DNA of 64,000 bases, taken from NCBI GenBank assembly GCA_015501585.1, contig JADNRY010000051.1, positions 62,001 to 126,000 on the forward strand, written 5' to 3'. A program made the translations under genes and the position numbers. The stretch's first letter is position 1. Every line of letters begins with the position of its first letter. The notes beneath the pieces are model-generated. The model was not told where the DNA came from and did no database searches. It saw nothing but the letters and a program-made list of their open reading frames with translations. Shown here one piece after another: positions 47,252 through 58,189 of this stretch. The stretch is from Rhodocollybia butyracea. Its lineage: Eukaryota > Basidiomycota > Agaricomycetes > Agaricales > Omphalotaceae.

Positions 47252-50200
47252 CTACGAGTCCTTGTATATAGTTTTATAAGTGTAAACAGATAGCCAATTA
47301 TTAATAAAAAAAGAATCAACTGTGTCTAAAACATTAGATGAGGTCAAAGCGGAGACATTTTTGACCTTACGAAAATTTGGTATAATCATGCAGGACTGGC
47401 GTATGTTAGATAATGGTATGATGGACCAAGTAAGGGTCCTAGGTTTTTGTATGGATGCCATATTATGAGTGGTATGTGCAGCATCTGAAATCGTTGGAGA
47501 AGTGAACCATTCTATGTAAGCAAGAGCAGTCTTAGGCCAGGCTAAGGGAGCGGAAGACTTGTGAGACCCAATGAGAGAAAAATTAATGGGTAAACGAAAG
47601 ATAACTTTGATACGACCAATGCGAGTACCTAAAATGAAAAGAATATATCAGCATAGGAATTGTGCAAATGAAATTGACTAGTAACCTTCAAGACTCACAC
47701 TCTCAGCCTCCTCACTAGTCATTACAATGACAGTATCAAATCGCCCACCATTCAGTGGTGAGGCTTTCACAACGTCTTTCAAGTCAACACCCTCCTCCAG
47801 TCGTTCTGGTGAAAACTTGAACGAATAATAAACATCTAAGCGTTCAAATGGTAATACCTGAGTACATGCCTCGCAAACAGAAGCATTGGTGGCGGACAGT
47901 TTTAACATTTCAAGATATGCCTTCAGATCTTGCGTGAATGAAGGAACACGATGGGTTTTTTTCAATGGCTGTTATTAATTTGTTGGGGGCAGTGGGAAAC
48001 TTGGGAAGAAGGATATTAGATGAGAGTGGGGGAAGTGGTAAGATAGTCGAAGTAGCGGAAGAAGACCCAGATGAAGCAGCGGCAAGTGATTGTTGCTCTA
48101 GAATCCATGCAAGTTCTTGATTGAACGACTGGACGTTCTCTTGCTGCGAAAGCCACTGCGTCATCTGGGGGAACTCATCACGTTTGTTAGAAGCCCTCCA
48201 TCCTTTCTTGGCAAAATCGATATGGAAACGTTCGAACATCTTGGTGTTGTAATTATCGGTGGTACCAAAAAATCGAATAGATTGGACATAGTGTGAGAGG
48301 GAATGAAATTTTGGAATATTAAGATGGTCCTGGACCTCCAAAGTAAGGAAACAATCCTTATATTTATGCCAAGTCCAGAGAGTGTCTTCCATGTAAGATA
48401 ATGTATCGTCATCATGAAGTGAGTACTGCGCAAGATAAATGAAGTCGAGAATAGCCCGAATGGCAGTCAAACCACGAGTAGGCATGTCTGAACCAATCAA
48501 ACATCCAAGGAGAATCTTGGCCATGTTCTTCCGCTCCAACCCGCTGATCTGGGAGAGAGCAGAGATGCCATTATTGAAGTGGTGTACTCCATATGAAGGG
48601 GGAAGAGATCGAATACGACAATCAAATTCTTCTTCCGTGAGGACCTTTTGACACCATGTTATGATATGGCTAAGAACACCCTGGTAAAGCTGATGAAGAA
48701 CATCGCGGGTAATACTGAGGTGAATGTCGGTGTAAGGAAGGTCGTCCCAGAATGGCCGGTAAACATATCCCGACACATCCTCTTTCATACAGCTGTCAAA
48801 ATACTGAGCCCCAGAGTGGGATGATTCGCGGGCATTTTTCATTACATCTAATGTCCATGCCTGAGTTCTCCGCTCAAAGGGCCCTTTCTCTCCCAGATTT
48901 GTTGACGGTACACAACATTTTGGACAAGTCCCAGACTTTGAGCAAGAAACCAGGCACTGCTCTGGAAAGTTGGCAACATAGCTGGCAAGAATGGGGTGAA
49001 CACGTCGAACCTCCCATCTGTACTTGCCATCTCAACACCTTCCTTTCTCACAATAATAAGAGGCACCATTACTTGACGCATGGCTTTGTGGAAGAGACGG
49101 TGGTAGCGTCCAATGGCTTCACGCTGGATCATCTGATCCTTATTGAGCTTCTCCACAGGCAGATAGGCGAGGAGAACACAGGCTTGCTGTGATGGTTTCC
49201 GTCGAAGTGCCCGAGGTATATTACCTAGAGTAAGATAGACAGGATATGCTTGTTTGCTGCCCGAAAATTGAGTGAGTTGGGTTTTATCAGTGGCGATAAT
49301 GAGTGGAGCCACAGCCGCACTGACTGGTAGTTTGTCCTAGGACAAGTAAACCAAAATGAACATGTCGGAAGAAAAATAGACAAACTTGGGTGAATTGCCA
49401 CCATTTCCCGGACCACATCTCTGAATATGTTTTCCGTGTGTGCTCCGCATCCTGGAAGATTGACTTGGGGCGGTAAACCAAGTGTTTAGCAAGGGATGGA
49501 TCTCCCCACAGGCTTTTAACCACCTCTACAATATTGCGATGACGGAGGATGAACTCTTCATCTGGGTGGTCCATGAAACTCAACCGCTGGACTTTCCACT
49601 CACCAGCCCGGGGCCTGATGGAATCTACACATTTATGGAGGCCTGTGATGTTGTTATAGGATAAGCCAAGTTTCTCGACAACCTAGATAAAGTCTGTCAA
49701 AAAATTAGCTAGAGAAGGAGTCTAATATACATACACCAGGTATTCCAAGTAAGTGATTTAAAGAATTATGCCCTATGTTATCTTTCACGACCCAGTCCGC
49801 AATGCGCCAATCCATCTCTGAGGCAAAAGGGGCATAAATATTCGATTGAACATTACTACCGTCCATTGGGGAATCGTAAGAGAAATCATGGGACGCACAC
49901 CACTGTTCATACAGAGACTCGTCCATACGAATCCGGGCGCCAGCAGTAGGATGCTCAACTTCAAACATTGTGAGATCTTCAGCATCGAAAGTACAAATCT
50001 TGGCTCCAAGTTGACGATCAGCCAGGGAATCTCAATGAGCTTGTGTCAAAGGACCAGGGCCACAGGCTCATCATCGTTCATATGAACAAAGTAGAATAGG
50101 TCATTCTCTTCCTCGATCTCTTGGAGAAGTTCTCCCGCCTCCCCGTCGCTGATTTCAGGAGAGATATTGCCGCCAATCTCCCGCTCCATAAACTCTTCAC

Positions 50201-50357
50201 CTAGATCTTGCTGATCTAGCTGAGCGGTGAAGTTCTCGATGGCGGCGGATTTCTGATGTGAACGATACCACATACAGGAACGAGCTTGATTAAGGTGGCT
50301 GTTGAGACTACGGTCATGGTCAAACCAGCGTCCACAGTCAGCCGGACAAAGAGGCAT
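47252..50357 (-). pseudogene. Plavaka transposase, copy Y (full length, frame-broken)
   Basis: ATG at 50357 starts MPLCPADCGRWF, with HLNQARSCMW completing a C2HC-type finger. After an acidic region come FASEMDWRIADWVVKDNIGH, an intron (49685-49740), SIRPRAGEWKV, another intron near 49337-49385, ATDKTQLTQFSGSKQAYPVY, DVLHQLYQGVLSHIITWCQK, KFHSLSHYVQSIRFFG and FERFHIDFAKKGWRASNKRD, the last part including the third catalytic region. The C-terminus (LAYIEWFTSP, SCMIIPNF, TVDSFFINNW) matches Plavaka proteins. Lesions: a deletion/frameshift near 50060, TGA at 50032-50034 (Arg in copy X) and a 1-nt loss near 49010. Divergent from gene A. Confidence 0.88.
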
Positions 50358-50662
50358 TGGGAATGGCTATTTCAAGTAGGGGAGGGAGACTGTTGAAAGA
50401 GTGATGGGGAGAGGACGGTGAACAGGATAGCTGCAAAACACAATCAGTTAAAAACAAACCAAGAAAAATGACACCATACTTACTTATCGATTAGAATATG
50501 GGCGCAAGCACAAAAAAAAGCGGTGCAGAAATTGATAAGGCTAAAACAAACGCAGTCAATATTGCTATTCAGAATGTTCGAAAAAAAAATCATCCTCACT
50601 GGTGGGATTGACAAGACCTGTATAAAGTTGGACAGGAAGATAAGAGCAAAGCGCACCAGTAA

Positions 50663-51309
50663 GAACGTCAAGTTCTACCTGGGTACGAAGCCAAGAGCAA
50701 AGCGCGTCAGTAAGAACATCAAGTTCTCCAGAAGACAAGATGAGCAATGCGCACCCGTTAGAACATTGAGTTCTAACCGGGCGCAGAAAGATGTAGATAC
50801 GAAGTAGAGTAGCCGACTTGAAAATAAAACGGAATTCCATATCAGTTACATTCTAAGAATGAAAACATAAAGACGTACCAAATACACATAAGTTTACCTT
50901 CCAAGCCACAAAAGAAGAATCAACAGTGAGAGATTGGTCAGTTTAGTGTATTGAGCTGGGCAAAAAGGAACGTACGAGGAGATAGGTCTGGCCATTGAGC
51001 GACGCGATGCCACTGAGTGTCGAGAAAAGTGAGAGATTGGTCAGTTTAGCGTATTGAGCTGGGCAAAAAGGAACTTACGAGGAGATAGGTCTGGCCATTG
51101 AGCGACGCGATGCCGCTGAATGTCAAGAAAAGTGAGACATTGGTCAGTTTAGCCTATTGAGCTGAGCAAAAAGGAACTTACAGGGAGATAGGTCTGGCCA
51201 TTGAGCGACGCGATGCCGCTGAACATCGAGTTCAACAGCATGCAAAAAAAACTGGCTAGAACATCACGTTCAAGACCAGAAGAAACGAGACAGCATGAAC
51301 ATCAAGTTC
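50663..51309. repeat. GAAC-N5-GTTC palindromes of element Y
   Basis: Palindromes start at 50663, 50714, 50761, 51221, 51259 and 51297. The first three are spaced 51 and 47 bp with the AGTAAGAAC.TCAAGTTCT context of copy X; the last three are spaced 38 bp and flank the end of the 103-bp repeats. Confidence 0.75.
50926..51234 (+). repeat. Three tandem 103-bp repeats
   Basis: Units starting GTGAGA(G/C)ATTGGTCAG begin at 50926, 51029 and 51132, exactly 103 bp apart. They are nearly identical and contain AGGAGATAGGTCTGGCCATT and GAGCGACGCGATGCC. They are absent from element X, so this is a recent local amplification. Confidence 0.9.
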
Positions 51310-52013
51310 ATGCTGTTTGAAGTTGTCCATCCAAGTCAATTGCATGGCGACGGCCGACGCTGAGAACGATGGTGGTAGTGGAGAAGGCGACGGCCAAGGC
51401 TGAGAACGATGGTAGAGGTGGAGGTGGCTGCGAACGATGGTAGTGGTGGAGGTGAAAGCGCAGTTGGGTGTCAGGTGACCCAAGCCACTCAAGCGGTCCT
51501 GAGCGCTTTGGGCACTTTGGGCTTGTTAACTCAACCCGCACGTGAACCGAAAGGTGAAAACTTCTTTCTTTCTTACTTCTATCACTGACTCCTTTTGTCG
51601 TCTTTGCCCATCCTCCAAGCTTTTTCTCTCGCCTGCCATCGTAAAGGAACATCCCGACCTCAGTGCTCAATTTGACGTTGACACTGATTCGACACCGCAG
51701 ATATTCAGCTTGACACTATTTATCTTCTGCTTCTCTTGAACAACTTTATGTCGACAAGAGTATTCGACATTGTTGGTCTCAACTTGACGTTGAAGATTCG
51801 ACTTGACGCTGAACCAGGACCTGCCCAAGGTCAGTAATATTCGCTTATCGATAGTGTGGCGCCCTTTTCTGAAATGATCGCAGCTCAGGTTCTATGGCGA
51901 GACAATCGCTATCCTTCGACGCCCTCACTTGCTGGTAGGTACATTCACGCTGTGAAATAATTTAAATGTCTCTAACTGCCACAGTTCAAATATCTGTCAC
52001 TTCCTTACATAAG

Positions 52014-54286
52014 ATGGTAAGTCCATAAACTAACGTTGTTTGTTTATGACTCTGACCGTTTGAATCAGCCGTTGGAGAACACAATTCTTAAATCATTCAA
52101 CGGACTGGTGGGCAAGCGTTATCCGGACGTACAAGGCGGCCTTTTCATCACTTCCCCAAACATGACGACAATACCACCCTTTGTACTTAACTCTCTGAGC
52201 AGCCCCCAATGCGTTCGTCTCCGGAAACAGTTACATTACGGGGAACACGACTTTCTTTTAAACCCTCAGCCCATCATCTCGACTCTTCCTCACCACGCAC
52301 TCATTCGTTACCCAGGTGCAGGGAATGACACTTACATTTTCTGGGCTCTACCGCAGGAGGACGATTTTGAGCCCATCGAGGGCCAGAGATTGTCTGGAGC
52401 TCCTCTTGGACATATCTCCTCTATGTTCATTGAGCAGCTCTACGCCGAATACATGAAACTCTTCAGCTCCTCTGCCTCCCCAAAGTTTGCCACTGATCTA
52501 TTTTTGCAACTCTCCGTCCCCTCGCTCTTCACGCAGGCTTTAATGAGATGGCGCATAGCTCAGCGCATGATCCTTCTCATTGAAGCAAGGATAACTTGGC
52601 TTGTTGAAGTCATGCCAACATTTGGGGACCCAGATGCATGGAAGGTTCACTCCCTTTGCAATGTTGTTGGCGCAGTCACGGAGGATTCTCTAGCTGTTGA
52701 AAGATTGTATCGCATAAGTCCTCACCTCGTATACTCTATGCTCACTGAAACCGAGACTTTTGCTCCATAGGCTGGAATACCGGTTTGGTTCTACCGTGGT
52801 CTGGAGCTAGCTTCCACCGTCAAGGTCGTAACCTGGGTGGATGACAACACCGACGCCTCGCATTTACACTATAGTTGGACCGATTTTGAAGACTCCACCC
52901 CTGTAAGCCCAACAGTTTACAACGGGTCCGTCGAAGCGTCTCAAGATCGATATCGCAAGATGGCGGTTGAATGTTGGACAATTGCCTTTCCTGCGGCCAT
53001 CTTTGGCGCAGATCTTATTCAAAATGATGTTGACTACTCGAGTAACCTCCACTCCGCAGCTTCTTCCTGTACATCGAAAACACTGTCCGCTCCTTCTACA
53101 TCTACTGCTGGACCTTCTCATACTGCTGGACCTTCTCGTACCGCAGGACCTTCTCAACTGTATGCTGCTTCTTCTTGTCCTCGGTCTCCTGCAAATCCTT
53201 CCTCTTCTCAACCTTCAAGTACGTGACCTTATCCTTCCTGCCCGGGAGATTCCTCCTGACCCATTGATCTCAGAAAAACAGAAAACAGGCAAAAATCCTC
53301 CTCTGATCAAACGCAATAAATTCCTTGAGCCTCAATCCCCATCATGCCACATGCGATTGCAGAATGGGTTGAGGCGGCTGTAGCGGTGTCACACAAATTT
53401 ACACTTGAGGAGCAGCCTCGTCGCGGGGTAAATCGTGGATATGTCCTTCCTGAACCTGCAGTTTTTGCTAACCACAAAAGCGAGGTATCTCGCCAGCGGT
53501 ACTTCCTCACATATCTAAAGGTTTGTGAGGTGTTCATCGCCGCAATCGACCTCCTGGGTCCAATCGTCTGTCAGCGGCCTCCTAAGGACTGGCGCAGGCT
53601 ACTGTCTCTTGAATTACATGGATCTTTAGATGCCCAAACTCGTGAAGGGGCCACTAAGCTGGAGCTGTGCCAAGAGATGAACAATGTTGCTGCGCGCATG
53701 GGCAGTTTGTTTGTAAGTTTGTTTGTTCTTCTTCAAAGATGGGGCCCTCGAGCTAAAGTTTCCTTATTAGTCTGTTGATCTCACCAATCTTGCCCAAGCA
53801 TCTTCACGCTGGGACGGGATAGTCTACACGGGATGTCTTCCAGATGATATACAGAGGGCAATACTCCAGGAGATTTTTGACATCTCCTTCAAGCAGGAGT
53901 TCCTTCTGTTGGACCGGTTCCTGTGCATACTCATGCCACAACAAGAAGATGGAGAATTGGAAAACGAATACGACGCATCCACGCATGAAGACCGGAACTT
54001 AATCATTGAAGATGCTCTCTTCAGCAATGGGCCCCCTGCCTTCGGTCATTCAGATTCACGCTTGCGTCAGGCCGCTCTCCACTCGTTCTTCCAAGTCATG
54101 AGGGGATGGTCTCGCTCGGAAAGCCCCATGTCTACCCAGACCATCCAAGATGGCCAGAGGTTGGGTTCAAGCCATGTTCGCGCAAAGAAGGAGCTGAAGG
54201 ACACCAAGTTTTACCTAGCCTCATATTACATTTACGCATTTGCTGGTTTCTTTTGCAGGGCTCCGACTATGCCCCACTTTGTTTAA
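52014..54286 (+). pseudogene. Element gene A, copy Y (unknown protein)
   Basis: Homologous to 40718-42935 over its whole length. ATG at 52014-52016 is split from the body by an intron starting immediately after it; exon 2 starts at 52069 with PLENTILKSFNGLVGKRYPD. Shared blocks: RYPGAGNDTYIFWALPQEDD, YRKMAVECWTIAFPAAIFGA, a Ser/Thr/Pro linker with AGPS repeats, RGVNRGYVLPEPAVFANH, DWRRLLSLELHGSL and FKQEFLLLDRFL. The second intron's donor reads ATAAGT at 52714 where X has GTAAGT, and one base is lost near 53340, shifting the frame. No known domain seen; a DNA-binding or regulatory role is only a guess from its position opposite the transposase. Confidence 0.7.
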
Positions 54287-54488
54287 TCTTTCCTCGTTCT
54301 TGTTTCACGGCCATGTCCAGCCCTGTCCAGGTGAGGGCCTGACTTTGCGATCTGACGGATAGTGCTGAAAATTTTACTACATTTTTTTATATCTTGTTTG
54401 AATGTTTTAATCTACTAGAATACTATTGCGGCAGTTCCACTCGATTCAGGCGTGAGACTGATACCAATCAGGGTGCCAAAAGGTGGTG

Positions 54489-54497
54489 TATAAAAGG
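54489..54497 (+). promoter_or_regulatory. TATA box of gene B, copy Y
   Basis: TATAAAAGG in the block GGTGTATAAAAGGTG, the same as copy X, followed by a pyrimidine-rich transcription-start-like region (CTTGCTCTTTTCTTTTCTGC). Confidence 0.65.
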
Positions 54498-54593
54498 TGT
54501 GTCCGCGACCCTGGGCTTTTTGGTCTTGCTCTTTTCTTTTCTGCTTCCACTCACTCTTTTTTACACTCGCTCCTTGTCCCTCAAACCAAACCA

Positions 54594-56762
54594 AAATTCC
54601 TGGTAAGTTTTTTCTAGTGTATGTATATTTCACCTGCTTATGTTCCTTTCCTAGCTTCTACTGTCACCATTACTCCAAGTAAGTGTCTTAGTATAGTTGC
54701 TCTTTCCTGTTGTCTAATTTTTTTTTCATGTTCTTTTCCTCAATCTAATTAGTTGTCAAGAAGACATGAGCTTCTGCTGCTGCCGCCACAGCCAATTCTG
54801 GACAGAAAACTAGGATTCGAGCGGCGGCGCAAGTAGTCGGTGCCAATGCTCCTGGTGCCAAAGCTCCTGCCAAGAAGAAGGAGATCGACCTCAAGGCTTT
54901 GGTGCTTCAACAAAAGAAGGAGGCCCAAAAAAAGTCTCAGCAAAAGGCTCAACAAGCCCGAGACGCAGGTATGTTTTATTTGTATTTTATTTACTTTGTT
55001 CTAACTTCCCTACATAGCCATTCGTGAACGTGCTAGGGCCATGCGAGAGGCCCAAGGTGATGACAACGACGATGACAACACTGCCAGCCAAGACCTTGAA
55101 GGACTTGACGGCGGCAATGACCTTGACGGTCAACGTCCTCCTCTTGACGAAGAGGAACAGGATGACCAAGATCTGGATGGTCCTCTTGACGAGGACCCAG
55201 ATGCTCTGTTATTCCAGGAAACCTTCAAAGGTATGTGTAACTGTTTTTTTTCTACTACCGGACCTTATGCTCTTGTGCAACTTTAGGCAGTGGCTCTGAC
55301 GATGAGCACCATCAAGCAGAGCGTCACGGCAATGATGAGGACGAGGACAATGATGCCCTGGCATTGTCGCTGGCCACAACAACAATGACAATATGGAAGT
55401 GGATTTGCCGTCCAACCAGGTAAGTATTCTATTTTTTCGTTACTGTATCCATTCTCAAATTAGCTTCAGATACAAGTGTCCTCCCCTCCTTCAACGCCTT
55501 CCAAAAAGGCTTCGAACCGCCTTTGTGCGTGCCTCGTTCTGGCAGCTCACCCGCCAAAAGCTCTCGCTCTCGTTCCAGTGTCTCTTTGGATCCCCTCACG
55601 CCGCCTTCTCGCCAACAAGGTGGTAAGATCACCAAAAAACACTTTACACCCAGGACATGTCGTTTAGCTATCCTGGGCAAGAGGATGAATTGTCGTGCAA
55701 CAGCAACTCAGCAACCGTTTCCTTCGGACAAGCATGGCTACAATATGGAGATACTTCAAGACTTGGCCAAGGACTACAAGGGTGAAGATGATATGGTTGA
55801 AGTTTTTGCTAGAGTTCCGGCTAGTCTCAATACCCAGCAAGAGCTGGTCCAATTTGTGGTTGTATTTTGTTCTCCTTTTCTTAGAAACTCTATTCATTTA
55901 TCTACAGCTAGGATATGCGCGCAGTGGGTTTTTTACCAACTGTATGGCAAAGGCCAGGGAGTGGGTCACTACTCGCTTTGGATTGCCTGGGAAGATGAAT
56001 TCCACTGAGGTCAAGGAATTAGTGGGCTGGCTGTTGAAGGATGGTCATTACAAGTATGGCAAAGTTGACATTCATGTAAGATATTTTACGCTGTGTTTTC
56101 TTTTCTAACATTTCCTTACAGAACAAAACCTATAATACCAAGCTTCCATTTGGCTGTGAAGGCATTGCCCACATCCTTTGCCTTGAGGTTTTTGCTACCA
56201 AAGGTGGTGCCAACATAGAAATCTTTAGGGAAATAGTCAATGTGAGGAAGATTGCTCCAACCACAATTGCCTTGATGATTACTTTTGTAAGTATATCATA
56301 CCTTGCTTTTGTACTGACATAATTGTAGATTGAGCATTCTTTAAATGAATATGTTGAAGGTGTCTATAGACATGTTGAGTTTTCTGATACAGCTAGACCA
56401 CGGTATGTTCACTTGTCTATTTTATTCCTGTGTTGCTGATATGTGCTACAGCTATTGTTTCCATCTTTCTTCCTTCAACCGCATTGCCAACAAAGCTCCT
56501 AAATGGGCCAATAACTTTGCTACTAGTCTGTACAAGCTGATCTTGTAAGTGATTGTTTTTTTGTTTAGTAATGTTCTTATAACAGTATCTTGGTAGGACA
56601 CAGTTAAACAAGGAATTTTTGCTTGATGCGGAAGCTGATGACCTCACCAAAGTTGACATTGAAGGTTTGGAGGCCGCCACTGTTGCTGCTCCTGTTGACA
56701 ATAGAGGTCCTTCACCTCTCCCATCTTCATCACCACCTCGCTCTTCACCTCTTCACTCTTGA
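54594..56762 (+). pseudogene. Element gene B, copy Y (acidic protein with DUF6532-like domain)
   Basis: Exons encode a Lys/Ala-rich N-terminus (KAPAKKKEIDLKALVLQQKK), a long Asp/Glu tract (PLDEEEQDDQDLDGPLDEDP), a Ser/Pro linker, GGKITKKHFTPRTCRLAILG, MNSTEVKELVGWLLKDGHYK, LPFGCEGIAHILCLEVFATK and IAPTTIALMITFIEHSLNEY, then KAPKWANNFATSLYKLIL, and end near 56762. The last 200 residues resemble DUF6532, an uncharacterised fungal domain. Lesions: the ATG used in X is ATT here (about 54594), TGA at 54767-54769 replaces Trp, and a frame change occurs near 55375. Confidence 0.65.
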
Positions 56763-56999
56763 GAACTTGGAGTGCTGTGATTTGTTTTGATCAAAACAAT
56801 CTCTCTTTTTTATAAAACATTGTCACTCTTTTCTTTCTTTTAATATGTCTTGCTTCTGTATTTATTGGGGGTATCTTAGCTTGTTGCTTTAATCATTATT
56901 TAATTTCAGTATGTAGTCAAAGTACTTAGGTAGTTAGATGCTGCAATACAATTGTTGATTTTGATTTATTATTTGAGATATTTAATCTTCGGTTTGGTT

Positions 57000-57527
57000 G
57001 CAGTGGACTTGAGTATGTTCATGTAAGCTTGTGCTGTGCTTTAGCTGTACTTGAAGCATACTGAAGCGTACTTCTATTATGTCTGGGCTTACTCATGATT
57101 GACTGAGGCAAACTTGAGATGAGCTGGGGACAGACTTGGGCTTGTCTCAAGTGGACTTTGGTTAACTTAGGATAAACCAAGTGAGACTTGGGTGAACTTG
57201 AAGATGCCTTCAGCTTACTGAGGTGGCTTTGAGGTCTACCTGAGTAGCACTAGGAGGCCACTCAGGTGCACCTGGTGAACTTGAGTGTGGCCTGAGGTGG
57301 CTTTAAAGCCTACCTGAGTATCCCTAGGAGACCACCCAGGTGCACTTGGTGAACTTGAGTATGACTTGAGTGACTTGAGTGAGCTTGAGGCCAGCCTGAG
57401 TAAAAGTAACCTTGTGAACTCAGTCTCTGGCAGCTCAAGTGTCCTGTCTAACTTAGAGGCTTTCAAGTCGCTAGAGGAGCCCTAGCCTCTCTAAGCTTGC
57501 TGGAGTAGGGGGGGTATTTTCCTGATG
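57000..57527. repeat. Right subterminal region of element Y
   Basis: Many copies of CTTGAGTG/ACTTGAGT, CCACCCAGGTGCAC and GGTGAACTTGAGT, then GGGGGGTATTTTCCTGATG. Closely related to 44880-45368. Confidence 0.65.
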
Positions 57528-57920
57528 CAGTGGCAGCTTCCTCATGCAAAGCAGAGTACATGGCTGGATACGAGTTGGCAAAAGAAGCCATATGGCTTCA
57601 ATCACTGCTCCTTGGGATTGGCATGCAACAGGAGGAGCCAACTCCAATCCTATGTGACAATAATGCCACTATTGTTCTATCAGAAGATCCTGCACTGCAT
57701 TACCAGGTAAAACATGTTGACATCAAATACCCTTTCCTTCACAAACGCATGCAATCTAAGGAACTCAACATGTCCTACATCCACACATCCCAGAACATTG
57801 CAGATGCCTTCACAAAGGCCTTGCCAACAAAGACATTCCAATATCTACAAGGGATGATGGGACTCCGCCAACTTGACAATTCCATGCGAGAAGGAGAAGT
57901 GAGTTCTCGGTGAGGAGGAG
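57528..57920 (+). pseudogene. Ty1/copia RNase H C-terminal part and polypurine tract
   Basis: VAASSCKAEYMAGYELAKEA, ILCDNNATIVLSEDPALHY, VKHVDIKYPFLHKRM and NIADAFTKALP are the end of a copia RNase H, stopping at 57913. GGTGAGGAGGAG (57909-57920) is the polypurine tract that directly precedes the LTR. It is the continuation of 46001-46387 and 46752-46814. Confidence 0.9.
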
Positions 57921-58187
57921 TGTTAGTATTTACAGAACACCTCAAACACATCTCACGTATGATCACGTTACCTTTTTCACTTACTATATATATTACTTAG
58001 GCGCCGTTAGCGCACCTCAGTCGGAATACCACATTGACTGAGGTGAGCTTCTGTTCTAACTATTTTCTAGATATATGAACTGACAATACCTTATAGTGAC
58101 TTATGGTACTCTATTTAGGTATCTAATACAGTTGGAATACCACATCAACTGAGTGACTTGCGGTACTCTATTTAGGTTCAGTTTTTC
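57921..58187 (+). repeat. Ty1/copia 3' LTR (partial)
   Basis: Begins TGTTAGTATTTACAG directly after the polypurine tract. It contains TATATATATTAC and a GGAATACCACAT repeat. It stops where gypsy sequence begins at about 58190, so its 3' end is lost or undefined. Confidence 0.7.
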
Positions 58188-58189
58188 TA

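Larger units (their letters stand above)
50358..52013. promoter_or_regulatory. Divergent intergenic region of element Y
   Basis: It has the same length and position as in copy X. It contains at least six GAAC-N5-GTTC palindromes and a triple 103-bp repeat. The gene A leader region shows repeated AACTTGACGTTGA-type motifs. Confidence 0.6.
46815..57527. mobile_element. Complete Plavaka-type three-gene transposon, copy Y
   Basis: It starts CATCAGGAAAAGC and ends TATTTTCCTGATG. The flanking CA is duplicated (46813-46814 and 57528-57529). Removing the 10,713-bp element with one CA joins copia codons Q-K-T to V-A-A-S-S in frame. It contains a leftward Plavaka transposase (47252-50357), a divergent regulatory region with palindromes and a 103-bp triple repeat, gene A (52014-54286) and gene B (54594-56762), with CTCAAG/CTTGAG-rich subterminal regions at both ends. 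Individual genes carry lesions, so this copy is probably immobile now. Confidence 0.9.

Noticed and set aside
46388..57527. A single 11-kb element starting at the MITE copy C left end
   Set aside because: Copia codons between 46750 and 46814 are intact, so the MITE and element Y are separate insertions.
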